The translations under genes were made by a program, and so were the position numbers. A stretch of 64,000 nt of DNA from Mansonella perstans (taxonomy: Eukaryota > Nematoda > Chromadorea > Rhabditida > Onchocercidae), in assembly GCA_037074765.1 (NCBI GenBank), contig JBAMDO010000191.1:49039-113038 (forward strand), given 5' to 3'. Below the pieces are notes generated by a model, which was not told where the DNA came from, made no database searches, and saw nothing but the letters and a program-made list of their open reading frames with translations. Of this stretch, positions 23,674-37,400 are shown piece by piece (the first letter of the stretch is position 1; the number at the start of each line of letters is the position of its first letter).

Positions 23674-26600
23674 TCATGACCTACCAAAACATCGCGTACA
23701 TAATTTTTTACAGCACAGAACTGACGCAAGGAAATTAAGAATGGCTGAAATGGAGAAAAATAAATGATATTATATAATTTAAATGATATGATAGTAGTGA
23801 TATTCGAAATGGATATAATATAATCAAAAATGAAAATTATGTTAGCTTGGAAAAAACAGTTTATTTTAATCGCCTACTATCATTAATTAGATGAGTCGAT
23901 GTTTTATGATATCAATTAATCATCAGAAGAAGCTTTCAATTTTTTAATTTAATTTAAAATGACTTAATTATTTAGTAATTATTGGGAAAGTAGTAATAAT
24001 TTTATTATCCTTTTTTTTTGAAAGGAATTATTAATGTTTGCAAAATTTAGTTGGCAAAAATATTAAAGGATACAAATTTATTTACATACTTAAAATGAGA
24101 TGCTAATTCATTGTTTGTGTAATAAATTTTAAACTGCATTAGTAAATTTTAAATCTAAAAATGTGTGAATAATTGAAAAATGTGAAATTTGAATTTTTTA
24201 GCATTTCGAAATATTCATTAGGTACGAATTTCCAAAAATGAATTAAAAAAATGAAAATTCTGAAAGAAAAAAAAAACAAACAATCAAACCTTCGATAAGA
24301 GCAATGATAAATTGTGTACTGTTGATGCTAATACCTATTTTAAGTTGAAATAAACATTGTTTGAAATCGTAACGACTTGTCTGTGTCAAAATATATCGCA
24401 TACGAGTTAGATCATGTTCACCAATTAAACACAATGCTTGATTACGATCAAGTTTTGGATGTCGATAAGTACCGACCAAGATCCAATTTCTATAAAATAG
24501 ATACTTTTATGATACTGTGTAATTTTTACAATACGAAAAAAAATCTCTACAGTACTTGTTTGCTGTATATTTCTTAATTTATGATAATAGAATATTGCAA
24601 ATAAAAAAATCTGATGATACTTTATGAAGTTAACAAGCATCGATAGATAAATATTAAATTAAAAGACCAATTCGTATAATAAACAACTTTTTGGAACCGT
24701 TTAAATAATTTAAAATTTATTATGAATTTCAACTTTTTCTAAACATGCAAATATAACATAATATTTTAATAAAAATTAATCACATACAATTTTTTCATTT
24801 TGTACATGACGAATATTTGGGATTAATTCCGACAAAAATTTATTTAATAGTAGTCACATTAGGCAATTTGTCAATGAATTATCCAATCAATTATTATTTA
24901 ATAAATGTATCATACGATGATAATAATTTCACCGTTAGAAATATAAAATATATTTGACAGTAGTTAAATATATGATATTAATTTTAGTATATTTTTTATT
25001 AATTAATTAATTACTTTAATAAATGTGACAAATGCTAAATATGTTTACTTTTTTTCCATTCTTTTAAAACAACAACACTTTATTTGCTTGCCTAGCTGAG
25101 ATTGTAGCGCTAATAGAGCATAGCATTATACATATGATTGACAGTACTAAATAAGTAACAAATAAATTTATGGTATGACGTTTTGCAGCAGCAATACCAA
25201 CAAAAGCATTCACGATAAAAGCACATGATGTCCAAATAGCGGAAAAATATGGACAATATGCGGTTGAGTCGTATAAGCACCAAACACCACCAGCTAGCAT
25301 AAAAACTAAAATAATTTTTATTTATTTTTCTGGTTTTTTTTTCTATTTTTTTTTTTTTTTTGGAAGAATTTATTTAACAAATATGTTAGCTATTTTACAG
25401 TAATATGAAGTTTTAATTGCTAAATACTTGAGGTAAATATAAATTAGCATTAAAGTCATACAATTTTGTTTTTTTTTATTAATCCACTCAGGCACTTTTA
25501 TCTTAATAAACTAAGATTTTTCAGCATATGTTAGTATATTTTAATTGGTTGAATGACAACAGTTTTGGTGGCACAAAAAATATCAACGAGACTGACAATA
25601 TACGAATTAAAATTTATTTTCTTGCCAATCTCTCAAAGCTAAATTAAATGGAATTCAAAAAATTCATAAAAAATAAATTAAATGGAATTCAAAAAATTCC
25701 AATAATTAACTATTGCAAGGATAATTTTTTTCATTTCGTCAAAATTACAAATTTTTGATTTTTTAATCTACTCACCATCATTTTAATATCACAGCAGAAT
25801 TTAGGAATTAAATTTTACTTATTACTCGTAAAACGAAAGTATATAATTGCTGATAACTTAGATAATACTTTGAATGATTTGTAATGTTTTAAAGTCAAAT
25901 ATGTGGACTACTTTTTTTAAAATTTGTTTGACATTTTTTTCTAGTATGATTGCGTAAAAATCATACGTAAACTACTAGTACAGAATTATTTTAAATGATT
26001 GTACCTGCAAGAATTCCTGTAAGTAATGCAATTTTGAACATCATGTCTGTATCACTTTGTCGCAGCTGCCGTTTTTTTCCATTTTTTCCGGAAAATCTTC
26101 TCAAAAACGGTCTCGTACATTCCGAATGTTGCGCCAATGATGAACTGTACGGCGGTGGATTAGGATTAGGTACCGCAGATACAGGATAACGCATGTCGTC
26201 ACAGTTCTAATAAAAGTTAATTATAAGCAAAAATGAAAAAAAAATGTTGGCATAATTTTTACTATTTAAATGAATTTTGTGCGAATTTTAAATACTTGAA
26301 ACATCACATATATAAAATATGAATATGGCACGCAAATACATTACATGTATATACTTATAAATAAGTACACGTACGTATAAAGTTCGAATACACAAAACTA
26401 ATCGGAAAAAAAACACTAAATCAAAAGAAATTGAAAATTTATTTGCTCACATGCAGTGAGAAAATTTTTGCTATCGCAGTGAGAATTTTTCACTATTTTA
26501 CATTAATCATTCTTTGTTTTTAATCAACAATAATTTAATTAAATTGTTTAGGAAATTAATTAATGATAATAGCTAAATTAAAATTAAACTTTATGAATAT

Positions 26601-26832
26601 TTATTAAAAGAAATTTTTTTAAAACATAGGGAATATTTCAAAATTGTATCGAATAATTATAATTGCTACGGTTAAAGTTTGCAGCTGATCAATTTTAACA
26701 AATTACAATTATTACTTCAATAATTGGCGCAGTTGGTATCTGTGAAGAACGCTGCTGAATACTGGAATTCATTTGTTGACTATTATTGAGCATATCTTCG
26801 AATTCATATGATTTGACAATTTTTTCGTCCAT
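23674..26832 (-). CDS. four-pass transmembrane protein
   Basis: Exons are 26832-26716, 26206-26005, 25305-25092, 24489-24290 and 23744-23674, giving 267 residues in closed phase. The cytosolic N-terminus is basic (RRFSGKNGKKRQLR) and has a PPPY motif suited to WW-domain binding. Four hydrophobic helices follow: FKIALLTGILAVFMLAGGVW, the segment around AIWTSCAFIVNAFVGIAAA, the segment around LVLSIICIMLCSISATISA, and QFIIALIEAILNFLASVLCC. The end is a Cys-rich tail (CCKKLCTRCFGRS), a likely palmitoylation site. Topology resembles CD20-like, MARVEL-like or TMEM255-like proteins, but I cannot name the family. The third intron appears to use a GC donor (AG then GCAAGC), which is the only choice that keeps the frame with a good acceptor. 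If the GTAGGT donor in the last exon is used, the protein ends FGS instead of FGRS. The start ATG follows an in-frame stop. Confidence 0.75.
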
Positions 26833-26956
26833 TTTATCAATTTCCTCGTAAATGTTTTAACATTTTGCAAAAATGGGCAAGATTTGATGAATCTATTTAA
26901 GCCTTTAAAAAAAAACTGAAATTTTATTTTTATTGCAATTTCTGAACGACCGTCGA

Positions 26957-27195
26957 GAAAAATCGAAACAACTGTATCATAAATTCGAAATAAAAAAATC
27001 AAAATAATTGTATCATAAATTCGAAATAAAAGAATCAAAATAATTGTATCATAAATTCGAAATAAAAGAATCAAAATAATTGTATCATAAATTCGAAATA
27101 AAAAAATCAAAATAATTGTATCATAAATTCGAAATAAAAAATCAAAATAATTGTATCATAAATTCGAAATAAAAAAATTGAAATAATTATATTAT
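26957..27195. repeat. 36-bp tandem repeat, about 6.5 copies
   Basis: The core TGTATCATAAATTCG recurs at 26973, 27009, 27045, 27081 and 27117, exactly 36 bp apart, with a further copy near 27152 and a decayed one after it. Because 36 is a multiple of three, antisense frames through it give a repeating peptide, which is an artefact. The array begins about 125 bp upstream of the four-pass protein's start codon. Confidence 0.92.
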
Positions 27196-28160
27196 AAATT
27201 GTGTTTTTATTTTATTTTATTTTCCAAATAACTAAAATCAGAATTTAAACATCTAATCTTTAAATAGTTTAAAATGTTTTTTTTTTGTCAAATTTACTAA
27301 TCCTCCGATAAACAGTGTTAGTTATAGTGGTGAAAAACATCCCGTAAACTAATTTGCATGTAATTTTCTCTTACACCTGTGAGAATATTGTCAATTTGTA
27401 TACGCCTGACTGTCTGGGGATACATTCCTTATATGAATCATACGGGGAACTCATTCAGTTCATTCATTCCAATTAAATTCATTCCGTTTTAATTATAACT
27501 GTTCCCTATATTCGATTATTGAATTGAATCATGATTATTTAATTAATTATTATCAAATTCTTGTATTCCTATTAGGCAAAAAGCCATTTTTCATTGCCTA
27601 TTGATAAACTCACTGACACAAATAAAACGACAATAATTATAAAAATTATTTCAAACAAAAAATTAATTTTACTTTCAGTTTATTATACCTTTTCAAGATT
27701 TCACTGCATTTTTTTTTTTAATTTCAATTTAATTATTGATTATTTATTTCAATCCTTTTTATTCATCTATTTTTACGTAATAATAAATTTATCGATTGCT
27801 TAATATGAAATTATATTAACAAATAAAATTTCAAATGAATATGTACTTTTTGAAATTAATGAATTAATTGAAAATACAATTGAGGAATAATTGATATTTC
27901 TGGATTAGTTTGAAAATTTTGCTTAATTTTAAAATGGCAAAAAGTAAAACATTTTTCTTAATAAAATTTGGAAAAAAAAAAAAAAGAAAAATTGTTGAAT
28001 TTAAAATTATTTGCAAATTTAACAAAATAAAATGCACTAATAAAAACACAAACAATATTTGAAAGAATAATTATTTAATTGTAAAATTAAATTATATCGA
28101 CTAATATCAAATGACATTTTAATGCTAAAAGACAAAAAATTTTTGAATAATAAACAAACA

Positions 28161-28187
28161 TACATACATACATACATACATACATGT
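28161..28187. repeat. ACAT tetranucleotide tract
   Basis: Six to seven ATAC units form a simple sequence repeat. No other feature is associated with it. Confidence 0.85.
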
Positions 28188-28692
28188 ATAATAAACACAC
28201 ATACATACGATTTTACTGCTGTCTTTTAGCAAAAATCAATAAAGTTGAAAAGTGTAGATAGCATTGTAAATGAGGAAGAGGAAATTGTTCGAAGAAAAAG
28301 AGAAAAAACAAAAAATTTTGAAAATTTAAAATTTTAACAAAAAACACAATAAAACTACTAAATTACCTTTTTATTTGCTAATGAAAAGCTAAATATTTAA
28401 TTAACAAAAAAAAAAAAAATGAAATCAATAAATGAAATAAATGATGAAAATATTGTTGTGATAGAGAGAGAGATGAGGTGAAAAAAGAAGAAAAAAAGTA
28501 AATATGACTGATAAAAAGTAAAATATAAGTAACAAAGAAATATATGAAAGATGAAAAGAGTTGATGAAAGTGAGTAAAAGAAAGAGATAAAATGAAAAAC
28601 ACAGATAACAAGTGTTTATTAATTAGCAGAAGAATATAATAATTGTGAAAAAAAACATAATTTTATAATCGAATAATTTCTAAATACAAACG

Positions 28693-28709
28693 ACACACAC
28701 ACACACACA

Positions 28710-28748
<39 letters not shown>

Positions 28749-28814
28749 ACACACACACACATACACACACACACACACACATACACACACACACACACAT
28801 ACACACACATACAT
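28693..28814. repeat. AC dinucleotide microsatellite
   Basis: About 120 bases of AC repeat are interrupted at intervals by ATAC. Antisense frames give a Cys/Val repeat that is not a protein. Confidence 0.95.
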
Positions 28815-31800
28815 ATGGCGCCTACTACTTATTATTAATGTTGACATTTTATCATAACAACAGATGAGACAAAAATGCATTGAAATTTCAAAACAACATA
28901 TAATTGAAATTTTCGAAAATAAAAAAATACATTTTATTAGAAATGAAAAATGGCGGTATCGTTTAAGAAATTAAAATAAAATCTTAAAAATATTGATAAT
29001 TTAAATGAATTATAAAATTTTTTTTTTCTAAAAAAACTTCTGATTCGAAGGCTATAATATTTTTTTTCTCTTTTCTAAAAGAAAAAGAAATTGACAAACA
29101 TGAATGGTATAATTTGTTTTGATGAGAATATTTTATTCCAGTTAAAACGATAAATTTTTATTGATAAAATTTAAAGTAAAATCAAAATTCATTTTATTAA
29201 TTGACAACAAATTCTTGCAGGAACCTTTTTTGATGGTAATTTTTTATTTTCAATTGCAAAATGAATAATCGAAATTGGTATGAAAATTTAATATGAATAA
29301 TCAAAATTGGCATGAAAATTTAATTGAAAAATGAAATGCTGCTCAATGAAGCCATCTGTTATAAATAATTGATTTAATTATAAGTAATTAAATGCTAGAG
29401 TATGTAGTAATTAAATTAAATTTTTCGAAACTAAAATTTTTTCCAATCATTTATAAGGAACAAAAAAAGTTTTACCAATTTCAACTAAATTGCACAATAC
29501 CAGCTGCTATTTTGCTACTGTTGTTTGCATTGCCATTTAATTACTGAGAGAAAAATTGACATCGTTTCGATGGAAAGAATTTTGTTTTATCTGATCTATT
29601 CTAATCCTATTTCTTCTATGGAAATCGAGAAAAAAGAAACCGAGAAAAAAAGACGGAAAGAAAAATGGCAAATGAAATTTATCTCACTGATAGAAATTTT
29701 TGTTCATAAATGATAATTTAAATTTACATTTAGAATGGATATCAAAAAATCCGAAATATCAGATCATACATCATATATATATATATATATGTATCAATCA
29801 GAAATTCATGAATATTAGAAATTTATTAGAAAAATTCAATATAAATATATCGTTCAAATAAATTAAAAATTCAAAAAAAAATATCAGAAATTATCAGTGA
29901 GTAATATCTTTTCTAATATCGTTTTATTTCATCGATAAAAAATCATATATTTTAAATAAATATTTGGACTCAAATACTCAAATTTATTTTTGACAGATTT
30001 TTTTAAATATTTTTCTTATGCTATAAAAAAAGAATAAAGAAAGTACAAATACGATTATCATTCCTGGTTTGTTAAAAACTCAATGTACATCATTTAATTA
30101 CATTTAATTTATATGTAATTTATTCAATATAAATATATTAGTTATCATTTAATTTATATGTTACTATTATTATTAATGTTATCTTATTCTTTAATTAATA
30201 TAACTTGTTACCAAGAGGAAAAGGAACTTAACTGTACCAATTATTTATTTTCCAGAATATACTATTATGATTATATTAATACATTTGTTAAATGTTTGTT
30301 TGTCACTATTCTATCACAAATTTACAGCCAATAATCTAAGGTTATGGTTTTTTTCTTAGAGCTTATATTATGAGTAACTAAAAAAAAAAAAAAAATCATT
30401 TCTAGGTTTATTTCTTGGTTACCGTTTTTTTTTTTTTTTAATGGTATTAATATTAGCATAAACATACCAATAAACAGCTAATGATTTAACAGTTATTAAT
30501 GATTCGACTATTCCATTAATAATTCGTTCTTGTTTTCGTTCTATCTAACTATTTTATTAAATTCCTAATTTTCAAACATTTAGTCCGAAATTTAGTCTTC
30601 TCTCATTCCTGCATTTCAGCTATTTTCTTTTTTTTGGTCCTACATAAAATAGAAATCACAGACTATTTCTTTCCTTTTTTTTAGCGTTCTCCCAATCTTA
30701 TCTTTTAAATTGCTTTTTCGTCCAATTTCATCTTTCAAATAGCTTTTAAAATTTTAAGATGATAAAAAAAAGAATTTTTTTTTTAAAGGTAGTCTCAAAT
30801 TGCTCTTTTTCCTTGATATCATTTTACAGTTTGCATTTTAATGCATTTCAGAAATAGGCAATATTATTGCTGAGTAAATGTAAATGGAATTTTGCTAATA
30901 TTATAATTGGAAAATCATAGAGTAATAGTTTATTATTAATTTTATCTTTTGCTGCTTAACTAGCTTAAAAGTGAGATTGGTAAATTTGGAGGAAAAATGA
31001 AATGAAATTTTTTCAACTGCATCATCGTTTATCGTTCTATTAAAACGATATAACATATCCAAAACAAAAATGATTGTTTCATAAATGAGTTCTATACATA
31101 CTTCAAATTTAATCTACTTACTTAATTCTATGATCTTAGCAGCTATATTATTGCTTAATTAAACTATTTCTTTGAAAATTAAATGCCATCATGTAAATTA
31201 AATTAAAACTACATTAATCTGGTTTAATTTAATCCGACACCTGCTTATCTGCTATAATCGGAGCAAAAAAAAAAAAAAAAAACCAATAATAATTCAATCA
31301 ATCATTAATTCATTATCTTGTCAAACAAATTTTTCTTCACTGAATTAGAATGAGCAATAGTTAATAGAAATTGAAAAAAAGAGAGAAAAAAGAAAGAAAA
31401 ATAATGATATAAAATTTATTCAAATTTTTTATTTGAATGCATTTAGTTCAGTTTGAAAACATTTAATAAAAATTCTCTTGCATTTTTTAAAAATTTTATT
31501 TGAAAGCAAATATTATAATTGATCAATTAATTTTACCATTGAATCTTTTTGTTAAAAAAATTAGAAAAAATTAAAGTAATATTTTTTAGCCACTAATAAA
31601 TGTTAATAAATGATAAGAGAGTAATAAAAATGTCATTGATAGGCGCAATAAATCAATAACGCATCAAAATGCACTGATTGGCGCATTCAGTCAATGATGC
31701 ATCGAAATATATTTTGTTTAAAATGACGTAATAAAATCAGTCTTTCTTGTGTTACTTCATTTTTTCTTATTGATCGATTTTTTATTGGTTTTTTACACTT

Positions 31801-33016
31801 TATTTAGTTTTTTATACTTGATCGATCAAGAGATTTGTTACAATGGCAAAAATTTTTTAATAGTACTTCGTAATGTTGACATTTTTGATGTCAATTTTTT
31901 TTACAAAAATGTGAATGACAGAATTTTTGAAATAAGGAATACTTTTTTTAGTAAAAGTTTTTCAACACTTTTACTTCTCCTATTAAAAGTTAAATTCAGA
32001 AGAAATGAAAAATTAAACGAAAAATTTGTTTCAACGAAATTTCAATTATTTTATTGTTACCAAAAATTAATTAATATTGCGTGTATATTATCAAATACAC
32101 GCAAGTGATTTTTTTTTTGCTTTTGAATTAGTTCAATTAATTATCAAGAATTAAAAATGAAAAAAAAATTACTATTATTAATTGCAATTTTTTAATAACT
32201 AAAAAAAATTTCACTTGAGGTAGGAAGAAAAATTTCATGAATGTAAAAATGATTTGCACAAAAAGATTTTTCATATGATCAATTAACCAGTCAATTAGTC
32301 AATCAATCAATTAATGAGTGCGATAATTTGAGCAATTGTAATTAAATGAAATAAATTCAGCATAAATTTTTTCTTCATAATTATTTTGCAATTTACCATT
32401 TAAATTTTAAAAGTTCCAAAGTAAAAATTGAAAAAAAAAATCAAAAAGAGGCAGGAGATGAAGAATGAATCAATCATTTCCTTAATCTATCTCTGTATTT
32501 CACCAATATATCTGTTCTAAATGAATCTTTCAATTTATTTTAATGTGACATCATTGAACCATTAGAATAAAAGTAATGGACGACAAAAATTTTAAATTGT
32601 AAACTTGAAGTTTTTCAATAATTAACTCAATAAAAAATTAAACAAATTTAAACTAATTGATTTAATGGAAATTGTAAAAAAAAATTGATTAGTTAACAAT
32701 GAAACTAATAAAGATGAATGTTTTGTCAAGTTTGTTTTTTTTGAATGGAATTACAAACATTTCTCGCTCTTTTTTTTATTACAAATCTTTTAACATGAAT
32801 TTTTAAATTGAAAGTTCTCAATAATTAATTGATTAATTTAATAGAAATTATAAAAAGAAGTGAAAAATTAATTTTCTTATTTTAATTGGAACTAAGGAAG
32901 AAAAGCAAACAAACGAATGCAGCAATCTTTTTTTAAATTAAGTGCACAAAAAATTTTAAAAATTATAAAGTATTCATCGTCCAGTTTTTTTTAACACCGC
33001 AATTGATTGGCTTCTT

Positions 33017-33100
33017 TGATATTTTCTATGCATCGTTTTGATATTTTTTATGCATCACTTTGATATTTAATATGTACCACTTTGATGGTTTATATGTTTC
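33017..33100. repeat. short tandem repeat, about four copies
   Basis: Units of about 23 bp contain TTTGATATTTT followed by TATGCATC or a close variant. The copies become more diverged toward the right end. Confidence 0.6.
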
Positions 33101-33375
33101 TTTTTATATATATTATTTTATATTTTATATTCATTTTTCTAGATACAGTTTAGAATTAAAGTTTTTCATTTCATTATTATTACCATTAATTCTCATTAAT
33201 TTAAATATTCCACTTAAAAAAAACTTAATTTGTTAGCTCCGTAGATGACGAAAAAAAGTAAATGAAAACGAATCGTTTTTTCTCGTTTTGTTTTTTTTTT
33301 CTTTTCTTTCTCAAACATTAACATTTAATTTTTGTCTTTTTTCCATTACACTTTTTCTTCAATTTTATCTTTAAG

Positions 33376-33406
<31 letters not shown>

Positions 33407-34402
33407 CTTTTTTACGCAATATGTTGCAATAATCATTTAGCACTGGATCAATATTTAACAGTAATGTAACCATGACAACGAAATTTCATCTAACACAGAA
33501 GTTTGAGAAAACTCAGTCTTCTCTTAGTTTTCAAATTATTTCTGTTAGAGCTAACAACTATAAATTTTTATATTCCTAATAACAATTCATTTCTATTATT
33601 TTAAAATATTATTTAAATTTTTAGAACTATCAAATATTATTTAAATTCTAATAAATTTAAAAAAAATTTTTTTTTTGTCACTTATTCTCTCTCCTTTCCT
33701 TCCCTTCCTTTTTTCCTCCTTCTCCCTTTCTCTCTCTCTCTATCTCTTCTTTCTTATTTTAGTAATTAATTTATTTTCAAGGAAATTCTTTGTTTACATT
33801 TGATGCTTTATTTCCGAAAACGTTTTAATTTCAAGAAATTATTTCTTGTATTTTTTCTTTCTCATTCCTCGCTCTATTTTATTTCCATCTTACAAAAAAA
33901 TTTTTTTTTCTTTTTTTTTTTTTAAAGCAATTGAACAGAGATTGATCAAAAAAAAATCTATCAAAAGTGAATTTTTAGACGGCAATTATAATTTGTTCGT
34001 TTTATTTTTGGTTACAATGTTTATTTATTTAAGATAAAATTTTCAAGTGATTTCTTAAATATTAATTGCTTAATTAGCAAATAATGCGTAAACTTTTTTT
34101 TATGAGGAATGTTTAAGATTTGTTTGTGCTACTACTTAATTGATATGCTGAATGATATTAGTGACTATTTGAAGGATTATAAACAGTAGATGGTTGTTCC
34201 AAAAAAAAAAATGTATTATTTCATATTTCTTAATAATTGCTATACATTTTTGCATTCAGAATTTATTGTAAAATGCGTTATTTTTAAAAGCTAATTTGTT
34301 TTTGTTCAAAAATTTAAGAAAATAATATTTCAAAATTTTAGCAATAAATTCAACATATAAAGTCAAAGAGGAATTTGATTTTATGCGCTAATTCAAAAAC
34401 TG

Positions 34403-37400
34403 ATGTCAAACAAGACGAAGTCTTCGAAAAATAGCAGCAAGTGTAGAAGGTAAGAATAATACTGATGAATGATTTTTGTTTTTACAGTTATAATTAAGCA
34501 TAAATTTTTAGTAAGAAGAAATACATTTATGACTAGAAGTGAATAATATGATGTATAGATAATTAATTGTTGAAAAAAAATGTTTATTGCATTTTTTTTT
34601 TTTTTTTTTTTTACTGTAATAATATAATATGCTTACATATAATTAATACATTGATATTAAAATTATGTCTAAATTTATTAATGTTACTTCATAAATTTTT
34701 AACCATAATTATTACAATAACTTGTTTTAATCATTTCTTTTTTTTTAAACTATAAATATAATTAACATAATTAGCATTATTACTATAGCTAAAATAAAAT
34801 GTTATAGCTTTAGCCAGGTGAAAGATGAAAGAAGCAAAATGCAAATTTCATTGAAACAATCAAAAGAAACGAAATCGAAAACAACTGATAAATTAAACAG
34901 AGATCAAAAAGATAATGCAACTATCGATAAGCAGGTTTTCGGTTTCCTTTTTCATTTCCTTGTCATGTATTCTTTTTTTTTAATTTCCATTCTTCAATGA
35001 AATGCTAATTAATCATCACACTTTATATATTTTCAACAATTAAACTATATTAATCACTTTTCCAAAACCATTCATTCGAAAACGATCAAATTCAAGAAAA
35101 AAGTGGCATTTGCGAAAATATATTAATGCTTGAACAAAGTTTACGACAAATTTTAAAATTGCAATTTATAATTTTGATAAATTCAAAAAAAAAACAAATG
35201 TTCCAAATTGAAATCAACGAATTCCTTTTTGATAGACAAATTTAGTAATCTTTAAACTTAATTATTAATGTTTGTTTAAAAAGCATCTGCTATTTCTTTT
35301 TTTCACTTTACAGTCACATATTGCTTAATTTTTATTTGTTAATTCACATTACAAATCTGTTTTTTAACGTTTTTTCCCTTTTTATGAAATTTGAACAATT
35401 TAACAAATTTTACGAATTACGGATTTATTTATTATAACTTTTGTTTTTTTTTTTTTAAATAAATTTTGTTTTACAAAGTTGTTAAAATTTTTTTCATCAT
35501 AATGGCATTTATTTTTTTCAAAACTTATTTTCTGCGCATTTTTTTTAATTTGAAATAATTCAGCAATATCATATAATTATTTTTCTGAATGCCATTTTGA
35601 TGAATACTTGATTAATTGATGAATATATCGTGATATTTCACAAAAATCTTTATGAGTTAAAGGTGATAGAGAATGAATGGAATGAAGGAAGGATAAATTG
35701 TCGGAAAATCTATTTTCAACAATGTACAAATTTCATTTTTTATTATTTTGATAAAATATTCATTCAATTAAAAATTGTTCATTTTCGTTTACAAAAAAAA
35801 GGAGAATTGGAATACGTAGAACAAAGCGTTTTAATTAATTAATAGAAAATATGAGAATACAAATTAGCTTATCTGAAATTTTTCAATTATTTGTCGCAAA
35901 ATAATTTTCAGGAATTTCAAAGATTGTTGGAACGAAATAAAAGAGAAATGGGACAAAGTAGAATGATAAATATTGAACGAAATGCATATCTGTCTAATTC
36001 AATCGACAAATCACGACAACCACAATCATCGAATAGCAAAATTTTACGATTGAAGCCAGCAAATACTGTAAAACAGTATCCGGAAAAGTCTATTATTAAC
36101 AAATTGGAAAGACTGAAACCACGAACAAATAGCATCGAAAAGTTACGAAGAATTGATGCAAAATATGTTACGAAAGGCAATAATGATAAAATGCGAAAAT
36201 TACAAAGTGATAAAAACCTCAGTAATTATACCATCAATAATTCAACTGATAAAACTGGACGATCATCGTTGGCTGCAAAAAGTTTAAACTTGAATTATCA
36301 AAATTTGAAAAGAACCAAGTTATTGCTTCCCGAATATCATTCAACCCCAGTGCCTTCAAATGATGTCAATGAATACAATTATGAAGTACTCCATAATGAA
36401 TATAATAAACATTTTTGGATTTAAATTTGAAGTTGTTAAAGTTGACAATAGAAAGATTGCATAAGAATAAATTTCAAATGTCACATTTTACTTTGAAAAT
36501 GAAAATGTTAATAAATATAAAACAATATAGGAATGTAATTTAGCCAATCAAGAAAGATTAGAAAATAAATTGATTTTGTCACAGATGTCACAAGCTCATT
36601 GATTACTTTTTGATTGAGTAGAATAAGTCAGACTTTGCTTTTAGTTAATAAGAAATATATTAGAGAAAAAATTCGAAAAATAGCATATGCCTATTATTTC
36701 AGGATGATTTCGAAGATTATTCGGATGATTTTGAAGAAGAAACTGAATCTGAAGCTAATAATGATAAAGATTTAAGTTCAGATAATATAAATACTGTAGA
36801 AAAAAATGATAGAAGCAAGCGGAATTCCGGACCATCAAATAAGAATCCGGTTGATATAAAAAGCAATGAACCATCATCGTATGAAGGAAATTCACTCCTG
36901 TTACATCGTTTAATAAATCGTCAACGGCATTTTGATGATAATAATCAGTCATCCCAGGTATTTTCCTATATTAAATCGTTTCTTTAAGTGATCAGTTAGC
37001 ATGAGCTAATCAATCAATCACTGACTGATCGTAATTTTGTAATATTTTATCGGTAATTTTAAAAAATATAAAAATCGTTGTTCAATTAATTTGAAAAAAG
37101 ATTTCCAACTAATTTATCAAATATGTTCTTTTCGAATAAATTTGTTATTTCATTGATTTCATCTTAGAATTAAAAATTGTTGTTTATTTACAACAAAAAG
37201 AAAATTGTTGGAAAGTTTTAATCAGAAATATAAAAATAACAAAAATAATTAACCAATTCAATCACTAAGTCGTTATGATTAAAATGAATTAATATTAATT
37301 AAAAATCAAGACAATTAATAATTCACACAATCAATTAAATAATTCCGGAGAAGAAATATGTAATTAAAATGTTTATAAAAAAATATAAGATTTTCTACAT

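Larger units (their letters stand above)
26833..34402. other. gene-poor AT-rich region
   Basis: No gene could be supported over 7.5 kb. The region holds a 36-bp tandem array (26957-27195), an ACAT tract (28161-28187), a long AC microsatellite (28693-28814), an AT tract (29768-29790), small tandem blocks near 31637-31711 and 33017-33100, and many homopolymer runs. The less repetitive stretch at about 27300-27480 may be promoter for the minus-strand four-pass gene. A TTTTAG acceptor at 34341, 61 bp before the WDR60 start, is a candidate trans-splice site. Confidence 0.5.

Noticed and set aside
26769..27110. 113-codon minus-strand frame with repeated IYDTIILI
   Set aside because: It is a translation of the 36-bp tandem array running into the true first exon of the four-pass gene in another frame.
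28619..28880. Cys/Val-rich minus-strand frames
   Set aside because: They are translations of the AC microsatellite.
31749..32108. 119-codon plus-strand open frame
   Set aside because: It starts with GTG, contains no ATG, and has Phe/Leu/Lys/Asn-dominated content expected from AT-rich DNA. No splice sites clearly support it.
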